Assembly (NCBI GenBank): GCA_044238845.1
Contig: JBIICN010000014.1
Span: 19,536-83,535, forward strand
Reading direction: 5' to 3'
DNA: 64,000 nt
Origin: UBA4416 sp044238845
GTDB taxonomy: Bacteria; Bacteroidota; Bacteroidia; B-17B0; Aurantibacillaceae
Of the stretch, positions 52,729-62,523 are shown one piece after another. Position 1 is the first letter of the stretch. Each line of letters begins with the position of its first letter. The translations under genes were made by a program, and so were the position numbers. Under the pieces are notes generated by a model. It ran no database searches. It saw nothing but the letters and a program-made list of their open reading frames with translations, and was not told the DNA's origin.

Positions 52729-53343
52729 TTGAAAAGCTTTTGCATAGTCGTATTTTGTGTTTTTTTTGGAGAAATGATTTTTGCCCAATCAGATTCAGCT
52801 AAAAAAGATTTTAATCCTAAAGAAGAAATTGCCCTCGATGGCAAACGCTATCGTGTTCACAACAGTTGGTTATCGGTAGGAGCTGGTGCTGGGTATAATA
52901 CCAGATGGCCAAAGGATGAGAAAAGTATTGGCGCCGATTTTACTTTTTATATAAAACAACACCATTTTAGAATTGGTGGTTTTATGAGTGGTGCAAATTT
53001 CACGGCGTCTAACAACTACAGTTTTCATTTGTGTTATAGCTTAAGAAAAGAAGCTGAAAAATATAATTTATCAGCGAGTATTGGCCCTTCAAATTCATAT
53101 TTTAGAAGACCATTAAGGGATTCATCTAACTACAATTTAGCAACCGTTTACAACGAAATAGGCGCCCATGCTTGCATTGAAGCGGTGTATAAATTTAAAT
53201 ATGATGTTGGCCTTGGTGGGCAAATTTTTTGTGATTATAATCGAGTGCAAATGGTTTATGGCGTAAGATTAATTGCTTACTTTTCAGGAGCCTATCGAGG
53301 CATTAAGTACGGCTATCATGCACCAGCAAAAAAGAAAAAATAA
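52729..53343 (+). CDS. Small outer-membrane or periplasmic barrel-like protein
   Basis: A 204-residue protein with an N-terminal signal peptide (to about residue 20, MIFAQ) and a TTG start. The body shows alternating hydrophobic and polar beta-strand patterns (SVGAGAGYNTRWP, FRIGGFMSGANF, NLSASIGPSNSYF) and ends with a run of lysines (PAKKKK). No named domain. Its 3' end overlaps the FAD oxidoreductase start by 26 bp, so the two are likely co-translated. Confidence 0.65.
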   Translation: MKSFCIVVFCVFFGEMIFAQSDSAKKDFNPKEEIALDGKRYRVHNSWLSVGAGAGYNTRWPKDEKSIGADFTFYIKQHHFRIGGFMSGANFTASNNYSFHLCYSLRKEAEKYNLSASIGPSNSYFRRPLRDSSNYNLATVYNEIGAHACIEAVYKFKYDVGLGGQIFCDYNRVQMVYGVRLIAYFSGAYRGIKYGYHAPAKKKK

Positions 53344-54394
53344 TTTAACTAATGTTATCATTGTAGGACAAGGTATTGCAGGTTCTGTTTTATCTCTATC
53401 TTTAATAAATGCAGGATACTCCGTAGTTGTTATTAACCAACCATCCTTATCATCAAGTTCAAAAGTTGCTGGAGGCATTTGGAATCCCATCGTTTTTAAA
53501 CGACTAACCAAAAGTTGGATGGCTGATGAATTAGTACCTGAGCTCATTTCATTTTATGAATATTGGGAACAACAATTTAATACCTCGCTCATTTGTAAAC
53601 GTAAAATCATGAAGCCGTTTACCGAAGAACAAGAAAAAAACCTTTGGATAAAAAAATCTGCAGATAAGGATATAGAAAATGTTTTTTTAGATAAGGAAAC
53701 GTATGAGAATTATCAACTTGATGAAAACTATCAAGTAAAATCATACTCCAAAGTTTTACATGCGGGAAACCTAGATGTCCCAAAATTTTTAGAATGTACT
53801 AAACAATATATAAATCAATCACATACTTTTATTGAGGAAGAGTTTGATCACAATCAATTAGATGTTTCTGCTGCTAAGGTGAGCTATAAATCGATTTCTG
53901 CGAAGCACATTATTTTTTGCGAAGGATACTTAATTTCTAAAAATCCATACTTTAATTGGATTCCGATGAAACCAGCAAAAGGCGAAACCCTAACTATTGA
54001 GAGCCAACATATCAATTTAAATACTGATATTTTCAATAAGGGCTTTTTTATCATGCCCATTGGTAATCATTTATTTAAAGTTGGAGCCACCTATGAGTGG
54101 AACGACTTAAATGATTTACCAACCGAAAAAGCAAAACAAGAATTAGTCACAAAAATTAACGCTGTCATTTCCTCTCCTTACAAAATAATTTCCCACGAAG
54201 CAGGTGTTCGTCCATCTGTTATTGATAGAAGGCCCGTAATTGGTCCTCATCCTGTGTATAAACACATTTATGTATTTAACGGTTTAGGAACAAAAGCGGT
54301 TATGATTGCGCCTTATTTTGCCAAACAATTTGTAGATTATCTTCAAAATAAAGCTAACATTGATGCCGATGTGAATTCAAATCGGTTTCTATAA
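53318..54394 (+). CDS. FAD-dependent oxidoreductase (DAO family)
   Basis: A 358-residue flavoprotein. I start at ATG 53318 (MHQQKRKNNLTNV), which gives a short basic leader before the Rossmann motif VGQGIAGS (GxGxxG) near residue 15; an upstream TTG lengthens it needlessly. The C-terminal AGVRPSVIDRRPVIG...NGLGTKAVMIAPYFA block is a signature of D-amino-acid-oxidase-like enzymes (DAO). It may oxidise an amine or amino acid, but the substrate is not deducible. It follows the barrel protein with a 26-bp overlap. Confidence 0.88.
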   Translation: MHQQKRKNNLTNVIIVGQGIAGSVLSLSLINAGYSVVVINQPSLSSSSKVAGGIWNPIVFKRLTKSWMADELVPELISFYEYWEQQFNTSLICKRKIMKPFTEEQEKNLWIKKSADKDIENVFLDKETYENYQLDENYQVKSYSKVLHAGNLDVPKFLECTKQYINQSHTFIEEEFDHNQLDVSAAKVSYKSISAKHIIFCEGYLISKNPYFNWIPMKPAKGETLTIESQHINLNTDIFNKGFFIMPIGNHLFKVGATYEWNDLNDLPTEKAKQELVTKINAVISSPYKIISHEAGVRPSVIDRRPVIGPHPVYKHIYVFNGLGTKAVMIAPYFAKQFVDYLQNKANIDADVNSNRFL

Positions 54395-54464
54395 TTGCAT
54401 ATCTCTTCATTTCTTTTATTTTTTATGTTGAAGATTCTTTTTACATTAGGATATTAATCTAATT

Positions 54465-57410
54465 ATGCGTCAACTGTTTTCTAAATACTTCTTCCTATTC
54501 GTATTTGCGTTTCTAAATTTATTTATAAATGCTCAGCAGAAAGATAGTCTTGTTTCAAAACCAAATGAAGTAAAAGAAGATATTAACGTTGCAAAAAAAA
54601 GAAAATTCATTTATTTAATTTCTGACAGATTAAGTGATGATGATAAATTTGATGTATTTAAATTATCTCCAAGTTCACAAACTCCAGCTTTAATTGTTAT
54701 CAGAGGTCATATGGAAGTGATTGGAAATGCCAACGGGAAAAAAGCAAAAATTAGTGTCTATAATGTTTCGAATAACGAATTAGTTGGAGTATATAATTCA
54801 AGTTCATACACGGGTAAGTATTTAATGATATTGGCTCCTAACGTAAAATATTTATTTAAGGTAGAAGTGTCTGGTTATGGTACTACTCAAGAATACGTTG
54901 AAATACCTTTGAAAATTGATTACGAGATTTGTCAACAAGATTTAAAAATTAAACTAAACGAAAAAAACAAACCTGTTTTGATGATTAACAGTTTTTTTGC
55001 TGATGAAAATGAAAAAGTATTTTATTTAAAATCGGTTATTGACACTTCTAAAATCAATGGAGATAGCCAAGTTTTTACAAATGAAGAAATAAAAAAACAA
55101 ATTAATAAAACTGGGCAATCAAATAATATTGATGAACTTGTAAAAAAGCAACAAGAAGAAGAAAAGAAAAAACCCGAAGAAGCATTAGCTGCCTTTAAAA
55201 ATAATGATTTTGAAAAAGCACTTGAACTCTACGGAAGTTTATTGAAAAATGATGTGGGCGATCCTTTTGTGAATTATTACTATGGCGTTTGTTTATTAAA
55301 ACTAGACAGAAATAAAGCAAAAGCTATCTCTTCTTTATTAATAGCTTCAAATGTAAAAGAAGTTCCTGTTGATGTTTATTACTATTTAGGACGGGCATAT
55401 CACTTATCATATCTATTTCAAGATGCCATCAAGGCTTATGAGCAATTTAGGGGTAGAGTAAAACCATACGATTTTGAAGGACTAGATGGTCCATTGCTTC
55501 AAAAAAATTGTTTAAATGGAATAAATTTAATGAATGATCAAGTAAATATCGAAGTGGTAAAAAGAACAGCTACTCAACTTGACAATATCTTATCTAATTA
55601 CAATCCTGATTTAATTAATGAAAGAGTAAGACTAAAAATGGATTTTTTTAATTCATCCATTGATAAGAAAAGAAATGCAAAGCTATTCATGAGTAACAAT
55701 ACATCCTCTGAATATTACCATTCGAGTTTTGGCGAAAAAGAACAAAAACATTTAGATCTATATAAAAACACCTTATTGCCTTCTGGCAGTCTTGGTCCAA
55801 ATCAAATTTTAGGTCCGGAGCTTAACACGCCTTATGATGATAGTTATCCTTATCTCACAAAAGATGGCAATACTTTATATTTTTCATCAAAAGGACATAA
55901 CAGCATGGGTGGCTATGATGTTTTTAAATGTACTCGTAAAGATAGTTTATCCCCTTGGTCGAGACCAGTAAATTTAGGCTATCCTATTAATTCAACTTAC
56001 GATGACATTTTATTTATTCCAGATGAAAGCAATCAAACGGCTTCTTATTGCAGTAACCGAAGAAATAATTCTTTTGAATACATCCAAATCCGAATGCCTC
56101 AGCAAGCCATTACAAATTCTATCATAAAAGGGAGTTTTAGCACCTTAGATTCTGTTCCAAAAAAAGACGCCTACATCACCATTTTTAATTCAAATACAGG
56201 AGAGATCGCTGGTGTATACAAAACTAATCCCGCCACAGGTCAATATTTAATGATACTAGTATCTGGAACTAAGTACGATATGTCGGTTGAATCTGAAGGT
56301 TACTCAAGTCTTACTAGTTCATTTGAAGTGCCAGACAAAAAAGGAGAATTTGAACTTAAACAAATGATTAAGCTTCAAAAAACAGGCGCTCAACAAACCA
56401 TTAAAGTAAATAATTATTTTACGGAAGCAGAAGCCGCAAAAATTTCGTTTGATGCACCTGCCGCAAAAACTACTGCTAAAACAATCGAACAAAAACCTAT
56501 TAAATCAAAAAAACTAAAACGTACCGTTGAGCAAGCCGAAAAAGACAAAGAAGATTTAGCACTCGCTTTAAATTTATATAATCAAGAGGTGTATCAAGAA
56601 GCCGCCTTGGTGTATCAAAATTTAGAATTATATATCGACTTGGAACCCATTGATCAATACCGATATGGCGTGTGCTTATTTAAAACTAAAAAAGATAAAA
56701 CAAATTGTATCACGGCACTAGAAGCTTGCTTGGGAATGAAAACAGTACCTATCGAAGTGTTTTACTTCTTAGCAAAGGCTAACCAGCAAAGCTACCGTTT
56801 TAGCACTGCGATAAATTATTATAAAAAGTACATGGCAGTATGTACACCTCAAGACATTAAAGTATTGAATCTTGAACAAGAAATTAAATATTGTCAACAC
56901 GGAATTAAGTTAGTGAACAATCCAGTTGTTTTAGAAGTATATGGTAAAAAGCATGTCGATCAAAATGCCATTCAAAACTCATTAATGCAAATTGAATCGG
57001 GGGCCAAAATTTTAGTAATTACGGATGATATACGTTCGTCTATTGATAAAAAGAAAGAATTTAAATCCCTATTATTTTTATCACCCGATAAAAACACAGT
57101 ACTCTACTCTAGTTATGGTGAAGATGAATCGAATGGAAAAGACATATACCAACTTAAAAAGATGGCAAATGGCAAATGGGCTCCTATTCCATTAAACATA
57201 ACAAGCGTTAATACTCCTTTGGATGAAGAATATCCATGTCTTTCAAAAGATGGTAAAACCTTATACTTTTCATCAAAAGGCTATGAAAACATGGGTGGTT
57301 ATGATATTTTTAAAAGCGAATGGAATGAATCTACTCAAAGTTGGTTGCCTCCCGTTAATATGGGTTCTCCAATTAATTCTCCTTTTAACGATATTTACTT
57401 TTTAGAGTAA
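54465..57410 (+). CDS. Secreted TPR-PD40 protein built from two tandem repeats of one module
   Basis: A 981-residue exported protein (signal peptide to about residue 23, FINAQ). It is made of two similar halves, each with a carboxypeptidase-regulatory-like beta domain (GNANGKKAKISVYNV... and STLDSVPKKDAYITIF...), a TPR-rich helical part (...YYYGVCLLKLDRNK and QYRYGVCLFKTKKDK) and a PD40/WD40-like propeller segment (YPYLTKDGNTLYFSSKGHNSMGGYD and YPCLSKDGKTLYFSSKGYENMGGYD). It resembles T9SS-associated PorE/TPR-PD40 proteins but lacks the C-terminal OmpA domain and has no sorting domain. Its role could be scaffolding at the cell envelope. It is followed 60 bp later by the rimB-rimK-AstE cluster. 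Confidence 0.85.
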   Translation: MRQLFSKYFFLFVFAFLNLFINAQQKDSLVSKPNEVKEDINVAKKRKFIYLISDRLSDDDKFDVFKLSPSSQTPALIVIRGHMEVIGNANGKKAKISVYNVSNNELVGVYNSSSYTGKYLMILAPNVKYLFKVEVSGYGTTQEYVEIPLKIDYEICQQDLKIKLNEKNKPVLMINSFFADENEKVFYLKSVIDTSKINGDSQVFTNEEIKKQINKTGQSNNIDELVKKQQEEEKKKPEEALAAFKNNDFEKALELYGSLLKNDVGDPFVNYYYGVCLLKLDRNKAKAISSLLIASNVKEVPVDVYYYLGRAYHLSYLFQDAIKAYEQFRGRVKPYDFEGLDGPLLQKNCLNGINLMNDQVNIEVVKRTATQLDNILSNYNPDLINERVRLKMDFFNSSIDKKRNAKLFMSNNTSSEYYHSSFGEKEQKHLDLYKNTLLPSGSLGPNQILGPELNTPYDDSYPYLTKDGNTLYFSSKGHNSMGGYDVFKCTRKDSLSPWSRPVNLGYPINSTYDDILFIPDESNQTASYCSNRRNNSFEYIQIRMPQQAITNSIIKGSFSTLDSVPKKDAYITIFNSNTGEIAGVYKTNPATGQYLMILVSGTKYDMSVESEGYSSLTSSFEVPDKKGEFELKQMIKLQKTGAQQTIKVNNYFTEAEAAKISFDAPAAKTTAKTIEQKPIKSKKLKRTVEQAEKDKEDLALALNLYNQEVYQEAALVYQNLELYIDLEPIDQYRYGVCLFKTKKDKTNCITALEACLGMKTVPIEVFYFLAKANQQSYRFSTAINYYKKYMAVCTPQDIKVLNLEQEIKYCQHGIKLVNNPVVLEVYGKKHVDQNAIQNSLMQIESGAKILVITDDIRSSIDKKKEFKSLLFLSPDKNTVLYSSYGEDESNGKDIYQLKKMANGKWAPIPLNITSVNTPLDEEYPCLSKDGKTLYFSSKGYENMGGYDIFKSEWNESTQSWLPPVNMGSPINSPFNDIYFLE

Positions 57411-57470
57411 TTTTTAACCTAAAATAATTTTTCTTTACCAATAAAATGAATTAATTTGGAGTAGTATTAT

Positions 57471-57911
57471 ATGCTATCCCATAAACCCAAAATAAAATTA
57501 ATTGGCCGAAGAGAATTTGTTAGTTTTCCTTTGTTAGAAATAAATAAAGTAGAAGCTAAAATTGATACAGGTGCCTACACATGTGCTATTCACTGCAATA
57601 ATATTGTTTTAAAAACACAAGGCGAAAAACAAATTCTGACTTTTCAATTATTAGATGATAGAATCTATCGCTTTGAAGAGTTTACTCGCAAGAAAATAAA
57701 AAATTCGTTTGGCGAAATGGAAGAGCGTTATATTATTAAAACGTTAATTGTTATGGGTCGTAAAAAAATAAAAACCACCATTTCGTTAAGTGATCGTGAA
57801 AATATGCGCTATCCAGTGCTTATTGGAAGACGATTACTTAAAGGAAAATTCATCATCGATGTAAATTTAATTTACACCAATGGCTTACATTTAAATACCT
57901 TATTAAAATAA
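57471..57911 (+). CDS. RimB-like retropepsin-fold peptidase
   Basis: A 146-residue protein of the ATP-dependent zinc protease/RimB family (COG4067). The aspartic-protease-like DTGAYTCAIH motif (Asp32) and GRRLLKGKFIIDV near the C-terminus identify it. In Pseudomonas, RimB cuts polyglutamate tails that RimK adds to ribosomal protein S6. Here it is followed 16 bp later by rimK and then an aspartoacylase-like gene, so the operon context agrees. No signal peptide; cytoplasmic. Confidence 0.9.
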   Translation: MLSHKPKIKLIGRREFVSFPLLEINKVEAKIDTGAYTCAIHCNNIVLKTQGEKQILTFQLLDDRIYRFEEFTRKKIKNSFGEMEERYIIKTLIVMGRKKIKTTISLSDRENMRYPVLIGRRLLKGKFIIDVNLIYTNGLHLNTLLK

Positions 57912-57927
57912 AAACACTTTATACCCA

Positions 57928-58818
57928 ATGAAAATTGCTATTTTATCTCGTAACAAAAATTTGTATTCCACTAAACGTTTAATTGAAGCAGCTGAGCTTC
58001 GTGGACATGAAGTATTAGTGCTTGACCACATGAAATGCGTGTTGGTAATTGAACAAAGCCGCCCACACATTTATTATAACGGAAAAGAAGTCACTGGCGT
58101 TAATGCGGTTATTCCTCGTATTGGAGCTAGTGCTACCTTTTATGGCTCCGCAGTCGTTCGCCAGTTTGAGATGATGAAAATTTTTACTGCAGTTGAATCG
58201 CAAGCCTTAGTTCGCTCGAGAGATAAATTACGTAGCTTACAAATATTAGCTCGCGCTGGTATTGGTATGCCAAAATCAGCTTTTGCTAACGAACCCAAAG
58301 ATATTGAATCCGTTATTGCTAGTATTGGTGGCGCACCATGTGTGGTAAAATTATTAGAAGGCACACAAGGTATTGGTGTTATTTTAGCCGAGAATGATAA
58401 AGCAGCAAAATCGGTGATTGAAGCCTTTTTAAAATTAGATGCGAATATGTTGGTGCAAGAATATATTAAAGAATCTAAAGGAGCTGATATTCGTGTATTT
58501 GTGGTTGATGGACAAATTGTAGGTGCCATGAAACGCCAAGCTAAAGAAGGAGAATTTAGAAGCAATTTACATCGTGGTGGAACAGCATCCTTAATTCAAT
58601 TAAGTGATGAAGAAAGAGCTACTGCTATTAAATCGGCAAAAAAATTAGGGTTAGGAATTGCTGGTGTTGATTTATTACAAAGCAACAGAGGACCGTTGGT
58701 AATGGAAGTAAATTCATCGCCAGGCTTAGAAGGCATTGAAGGCGCCACAGGTATTGATATTGCTAGTAAAATTATTGAGTACGTTGAACGTAACGAATTT
58801 AATGCGCCTGGACAATAA
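57928..58818 (+). CDS. rimK: RimK-type alpha-L-glutamate ligase
   Basis: An ATP-grasp ligase (296 residues) that in E. coli adds glutamates to the C-terminus of ribosomal protein S6. Landmarks are KIAILSRNKNLYST, the MKIFTAVESQALVRSRDKLRSLQ substrate region, the ATP-grasp lid KLLEGTQGIGV, RVFVVDGQIVGAMKR and the metal-binding VMEVNSSPGLEGIE. The stop overlaps the next start by one base. The S6 gene is not in the window, so the natural acceptor here is untested. Confidence 0.95.
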   Translation: MKIAILSRNKNLYSTKRLIEAAELRGHEVLVLDHMKCVLVIEQSRPHIYYNGKEVTGVNAVIPRIGASATFYGSAVVRQFEMMKIFTAVESQALVRSRDKLRSLQILARAGIGMPKSAFANEPKDIESVIASIGGAPCVVKLLEGTQGIGVILAENDKAAKSVIEAFLKLDANMLVQEYIKESKGADIRVFVVDGQIVGAMKRQAKEGEFRSNLHRGGTASLIQLSDEERATAIKSAKKLGLGIAGVDLLQSNRGPLVMEVNSSPGLEGIEGATGIDIASKIIEYVERNEFNAPGQ

Positions 58819-59762
58819 TGCAAGATTTCATCATCAATAATCAAACCGTTAGTGCGGGCGAAAGCAAACAAATTGTTTTAAACTCCTATGAGCTTCATAC
58901 GAAAACAAACATCGAAATACCTGTATTTGTTTTTAGAAGTAAACATAAAGGCCCAACTCTTTTGCTATCTGCTGGGATGCATGGCGAAGAAACCAATGGC
59001 ATTGAAATCATCCGTAAAATAATTACGCGTGATGAAATAAAACATTTAAACTGCGGAAACATCATTGCTATTCCAGTCATCAATAGCGTATCTTTTTTAT
59101 TTGGCAGCAGAGATTTACCTGATGGTAGAGATTTGAATAGATGTTTCCCAGGCACCAAAAACGGATCATTTGGAAGCCGAATTGCATATGATTTGATGAA
59201 ACATATTGTGCCCTTAATTGATTTTGGTGTTGACTTTCATACAGGTGGAGCAAAAATTAGCAATAGCCCGCAAATACGATGCGTGTTTGAATTTCCTGAA
59301 AATATTGCTTTGGCAAAAAAATTCTCACCGCCCTTAATCATTGATAGTAAATACCGCGAAGGAACTTTTAGAAAAGAAGCAGCAAAAAAAGGTAAACCTA
59401 TTTTGGTATATGAAGGCGGAGAAAGCATGCGCTTTGATTATACTGCCATTAACGAAGGCGTAAACGGATGCTTACGTTTAATGAAAAGCTATCACATGAT
59501 TGATATTGATATCCCAAAAAATCATGCGGTAAAAATTACCAAAGATACTTGGATAAGAGCAAACACGAGTGGCCTATTTCATATGAACAAATTAAATGGA
59601 TCTTACGTATCTAAAGGCGATTTACTAGGTGTGATTTGCAATCCTTTTGGAAACATAGAACATAATATACTTTCAACAGTGGATGGTTATATTGTAGGCA
59701 TCAATAATCAACCAGTCGTAAACCAAGGCGATGCTTTGATTCATATTGGAATGGAAGATTAA
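58818..59762 (+). CDS. Succinylglutamate desuccinylase / aspartoacylase family hydrolase
   Basis: A 314-residue zinc hydrolase of the AstE/AspA family. His55 and Glu58 (AGMHGEETNG) and His141 (DFHTGG) are the expected zinc ligands; DGRDLNR (102-108) matches the substrate-binding stretch. A flexible C-terminal beta domain ends with GDALIHIG. It overlaps rimK by one base. A peptide or acyl-amino-acid trimming role next to the glutamate ligase is inferred; the exact bond is unknown. Its stop is one base from the convergent gene at 59764. Confidence 0.9.
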   Translation: MQDFIINNQTVSAGESKQIVLNSYELHTKTNIEIPVFVFRSKHKGPTLLLSAGMHGEETNGIEIIRKIITRDEIKHLNCGNIIAIPVINSVSFLFGSRDLPDGRDLNRCFPGTKNGSFGSRIAYDLMKHIVPLIDFGVDFHTGGAKISNSPQIRCVFEFPENIALAKKFSPPLIIDSKYREGTFRKEAAKKGKPILVYEGGESMRFDYTAINEGVNGCLRLMKSYHMIDIDIPKNHAVKITKDTWIRANTSGLFHMNKLNGSYVSKGDLLGVICNPFGNIEHNILSTVDGYIVGINNQPVVNQGDALIHIGMED

Positions 59763-59763
59763 T

Positions 59764-61080
59764 TTACTTTATTAAAGTAATATACCCATTTTTTTTATGG
59801 TCTTCGCCGTTAGCATCGATGTATTGCAAAACATAAAAATAAACACCGCTTGGTGTTTCTTCTCCACTGGTTGTTCTTCCGTCCCAATTTATTTGGGTGA
59901 CTGAGGCTCTCGAAGTCACTGCGATTTCATTACCCCAACGATTATAAATATTTAAGCCTTTTAAAACATTGCCTTTACCCAAACTAAAACGCCACACATC
60001 ATTAATGCTATCATTATTGGGTGTAAATACATTGGGGATAATTGGTTCAACAACTACAATTGGTTCGGGTGGAATACAATTAGCACTATATGTTACAACA
60101 ATAGTTTGTGATGTTGTTGCGCAATTTGTGCTTTGCAACACGTAGGTTGTTGTTTGTGTTGGTTTTACTTTTATAAAACTGGTGGTATCTATGGCTGTGC
60201 CATTAGCAAACCATTGGTAGCGTGTTTGAATACGCGCTGTATCTCCTAAAACTAAGGTATCTGCATTAGGGCAAACAGTTATAGCATTGGATTGTAATTG
60301 AGGGGTTGCGAGTTCGTATAAAGAAACATCGTCGATGTGAATATAAGAACCGTTAAGTATACCTGAACCACAAAATCCAGGAGAAGACCAAGTATTACCT
60401 GAGTTTATTTTTTTTGTAATTACACCATCTTTAAAATTGCCAATGGTTAAGTGTTCTTCGCCACCTTGAGCGATAAAATAACCAGATATTTTTACCCAAT
60501 TTAATGTATCCGTAAAATATTTAGTCGTGTCCCATTGTATTTGAGGTTGTATGGTATTAGTAAAACTACCAATACTTGTTGTAAATGTATTTTGTGAAAG
60601 ATACATGCCAATTTGGTTTGATACTAAGCCACTCACTTCCGCAAGATTAGCATAAAACTCAGCATAATAACACTTATTTGCCTTTAAAGGACTTTTTAAT
60701 TTTACGGAAACATATTCAACATACATATTAGTTGTATCAATATTAACGGTTTTATCATAAATAGCAATACCTACATAAGCATTCCCGTTTTTTGCATTTT
60801 GATATCCAAAACAATGAAGCGGAACAGTACTTTCACCTGGAGGTGGATTGCCAGGGTCAAAATTCGCACAGATGTTATAGTAATCAGAACTTGTATTGGC
60901 AGGAGCATACCAATTTTTTAAATAATTATTTGATGTTGAAGGAGTATTTACAACCATCACTATGAAACAATTATTTCCTATTCTGTCTTCAAAACTTGGA
61001 TTAGGTACTAAATTAACTTGTGATTTGCTCGATACAAATATCAGTAAACAGATTAATAAGTATGTAGTACGTTTTAACAT
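59764..61080 (-). CDS. Secreted protein with type B T9SS sorting domain (copy 1)
   Basis: A 438-residue exported protein. Signal peptide at residues 1-20 (ending SSKSQ). Residues about 22-260 form a domain starting NLVPNPSFED, common in Bacteroidota surface proteins, with SYIHIDDVSLYE closing it. A roughly 75-residue Ig-like region follows. The C-terminal 90 residues are a type B (gliding-associated, CHU_C) sorting domain: IPNVFTPNNDSINDVW, NIYNRWGNEIA, WDGRTTSGEETPSGVYFYVL. The gene is a near copy of the one at 61207. Function probably adhesion; not proven. Confidence 0.9.
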   Translation of the reverse strand: MLKRTTYLLICLLIFVSSKSQVNLVPNPSFEDRIGNNCFIVMVVNTPSTSNNYLKNWYAPANTSSDYYNICANFDPGNPPPGESTVPLHCFGYQNAKNGNAYVGIAIYDKTVNIDTTNMYVEYVSVKLKSPLKANKCYYAEFYANLAEVSGLVSNQIGMYLSQNTFTTSIGSFTNTIQPQIQWDTTKYFTDTLNWVKISGYFIAQGGEEHLTIGNFKDGVITKKINSGNTWSSPGFCGSGILNGSYIHIDDVSLYELATPQLQSNAITVCPNADTLVLGDTARIQTRYQWFANGTAIDTTSFIKVKPTQTTTYVLQSTNCATTSQTIVVTYSANCIPPEPIVVVEPIIPNVFTPNNDSINDVWRFSLGKGNVLKGLNIYNRWGNEIAVTSRASVTQINWDGRTTSGEETPSGVYFYVLQYIDANGEDHKKNGYITLIK

Positions 61081-61089
61081 AGAATAAAA

Positions 61090-61115
61090 AAGGGAAAGCT
61101 TTACAGCTTTCCCTT
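61090..61115 (-). terminator. Terminator-like hairpin upstream of copy 1 (duplicated)
   Basis: AAGGGAAAGCT-TTAC-AGCTTTCCCTT with a minus-strand T-run. It is identical to the hairpin at 62524-62549 except for the loop, and it belongs to the duplicated segment. The next 30 bp (61116-61143) repeat the last codons of the gene at 62556. Confidence 0.85.
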
Positions 61116-61206
61116 ATAAATTTAGTGAGTAATAATTACTTTACTACAAGAGTTTTTTAAAAATATCATATTGTTTGATAAGTGTTATTATTTTAAGGAT
61201 AAGTGA

Positions 61207-62514
61207 TTACTTTATTAAAGTAATATACCCATTCTTTTTATGCTCATCACCATTAGCATCAGTGTATTGTAATACATAAAAGTACACACCGCTTGGTGTT
61301 TCTTCTCCACTGGTTGTTCTTCCGTCCCAATTTATTTGGGTGACTGAGGCTCTCGAAGTCACTGCGATTTCATTACCCCAACGATTAAAAATATTTAAGC
61401 CTTTTAAAACATTGCCTTTACCTAAACTAAAACGCCACACATCATTAATGCTATCATTATTTGGGGTAAATACATTGGGGATAATTGGTTCTACTACAAC
61501 GATTGGTTCGGGTGGTGTGCAGTTTGAACTATAAGTTACTACAATAGTTTGTGAGGTTGTTGTACAATTGGTACTTTCTAAAATATAAGTTGTTGTTTGA
61601 TTTGGTTTTACTTTTATAAAACTGGTTGTATCTATGGCTGTGCCATTTGCAAACCATTGGTAGCGTGTTTGTATGCGAGTTGTATCTCCTAAAACTAGAG
61701 TATCAGCATTGGGGCAAATGGTTATTGCATTAAATTGTAATTGTGGAGTTGGGAGTTCGTATAAAGAAACGTCGTCGATGTGAATATATGAAGTAGACAT
61801 TGTAGTTGTTCCACTACATGAACCTGGTCTAATAAACGTTGAATTAGAAGTTGTTTTTTTTGTAATAACGCCATCTTTAAAATTTCCTATGGTTAAATGT
61901 TCTTCGCCTCCTTGAGTCATAAAATAACCAGATATTTTAACCCAATTTAAAGTATCAATAAAATACTTAGTAGTGTCCCATTGAATTTGAGGTTGAATAG
62001 AATTTGTAAAACTACCAATAGTTGTTGTAAATGTATTTTGTGTTAAATACATACCAATTTGGTTAGAAACTAAACCACTCACTTCCGCAAGATTAGCATA
62101 AAACTCACCATAATAACATGTATTTGCCTTTAAAGGACTCTTTAATTTTACTGATACATATTCTACATACATGTGAGCCGTATCTACTGTTATTACTTTA
62201 TCATAAATAGCAATACCAATATATGCATTGCCTGTTCTTGGAGATTGCATGCCGAAGCAATGAATAGGTAAAGTGCTATGTTGAGGATATGCAAAAGTAT
62301 TCGCACAAACATTATAATAGTCTGGATTTGTTGGAGGTGATGTATACCAGTTTTTTAAATAATTATTACTTAAAGAATTGCTAACAAGCATTTGAAAAAA
62401 ACAGTTATTGCCAACCGTATCTTCAAAAGAATAATTAGGAACTAAATTAGTTTGTGATTTGCTTGATACAAAAATCAGTAAACAGATAAGTAAATATGTG
62501 GTACGTTTAAACAT
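61207..62514 (-). CDS. Secreted protein with type B T9SS sorting domain (copy 2)
   Basis: A 435-residue paralogue of the gene at 59764, with the same signal peptide, NLVPNYSFED start, HIDDVSLYE block and an almost identical C-terminal type B sorting domain. The two differ mainly in the first 250 residues (loops around residues 40-80 and 225-245), suggesting divergence of the exposed part while the export domain is held constant or homogenised. Its start lies 41 bp after the stop of the gene at 62556, behind a strong terminator. Confidence 0.9.
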   Translation of the reverse strand: MFKRTTYLLICLLIFVSSKSQTNLVPNYSFEDTVGNNCFFQMLVSNSLSNNYLKNWYTSPPTNPDYYNVCANTFAYPQHSTLPIHCFGMQSPRTGNAYIGIAIYDKVITVDTAHMYVEYVSVKLKSPLKANTCYYGEFYANLAEVSGLVSNQIGMYLTQNTFTTTIGSFTNSIQPQIQWDTTKYFIDTLNWVKISGYFMTQGGEEHLTIGNFKDGVITKKTTSNSTFIRPGSCSGTTTMSTSYIHIDDVSLYELPTPQLQFNAITICPNADTLVLGDTTRIQTRYQWFANGTAIDTTSFIKVKPNQTTTYILESTNCTTTSQTIVVTYSSNCTPPEPIVVVEPIIPNVFTPNNDSINDVWRFSLGKGNVLKGLNIFNRWGNEIAVTSRASVTQINWDGRTTSGEETPSGVYFYVLQYTDANGDEHKKNGYITLIK

Positions 62515-62523
62515 AGAATAAAA

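Noticed and set aside
58140..58565. Antisense 141-codon frame in rimK
   Set aside because: It lies opposite a complete ATP-grasp gene; composition is a mirror of the sense codons.
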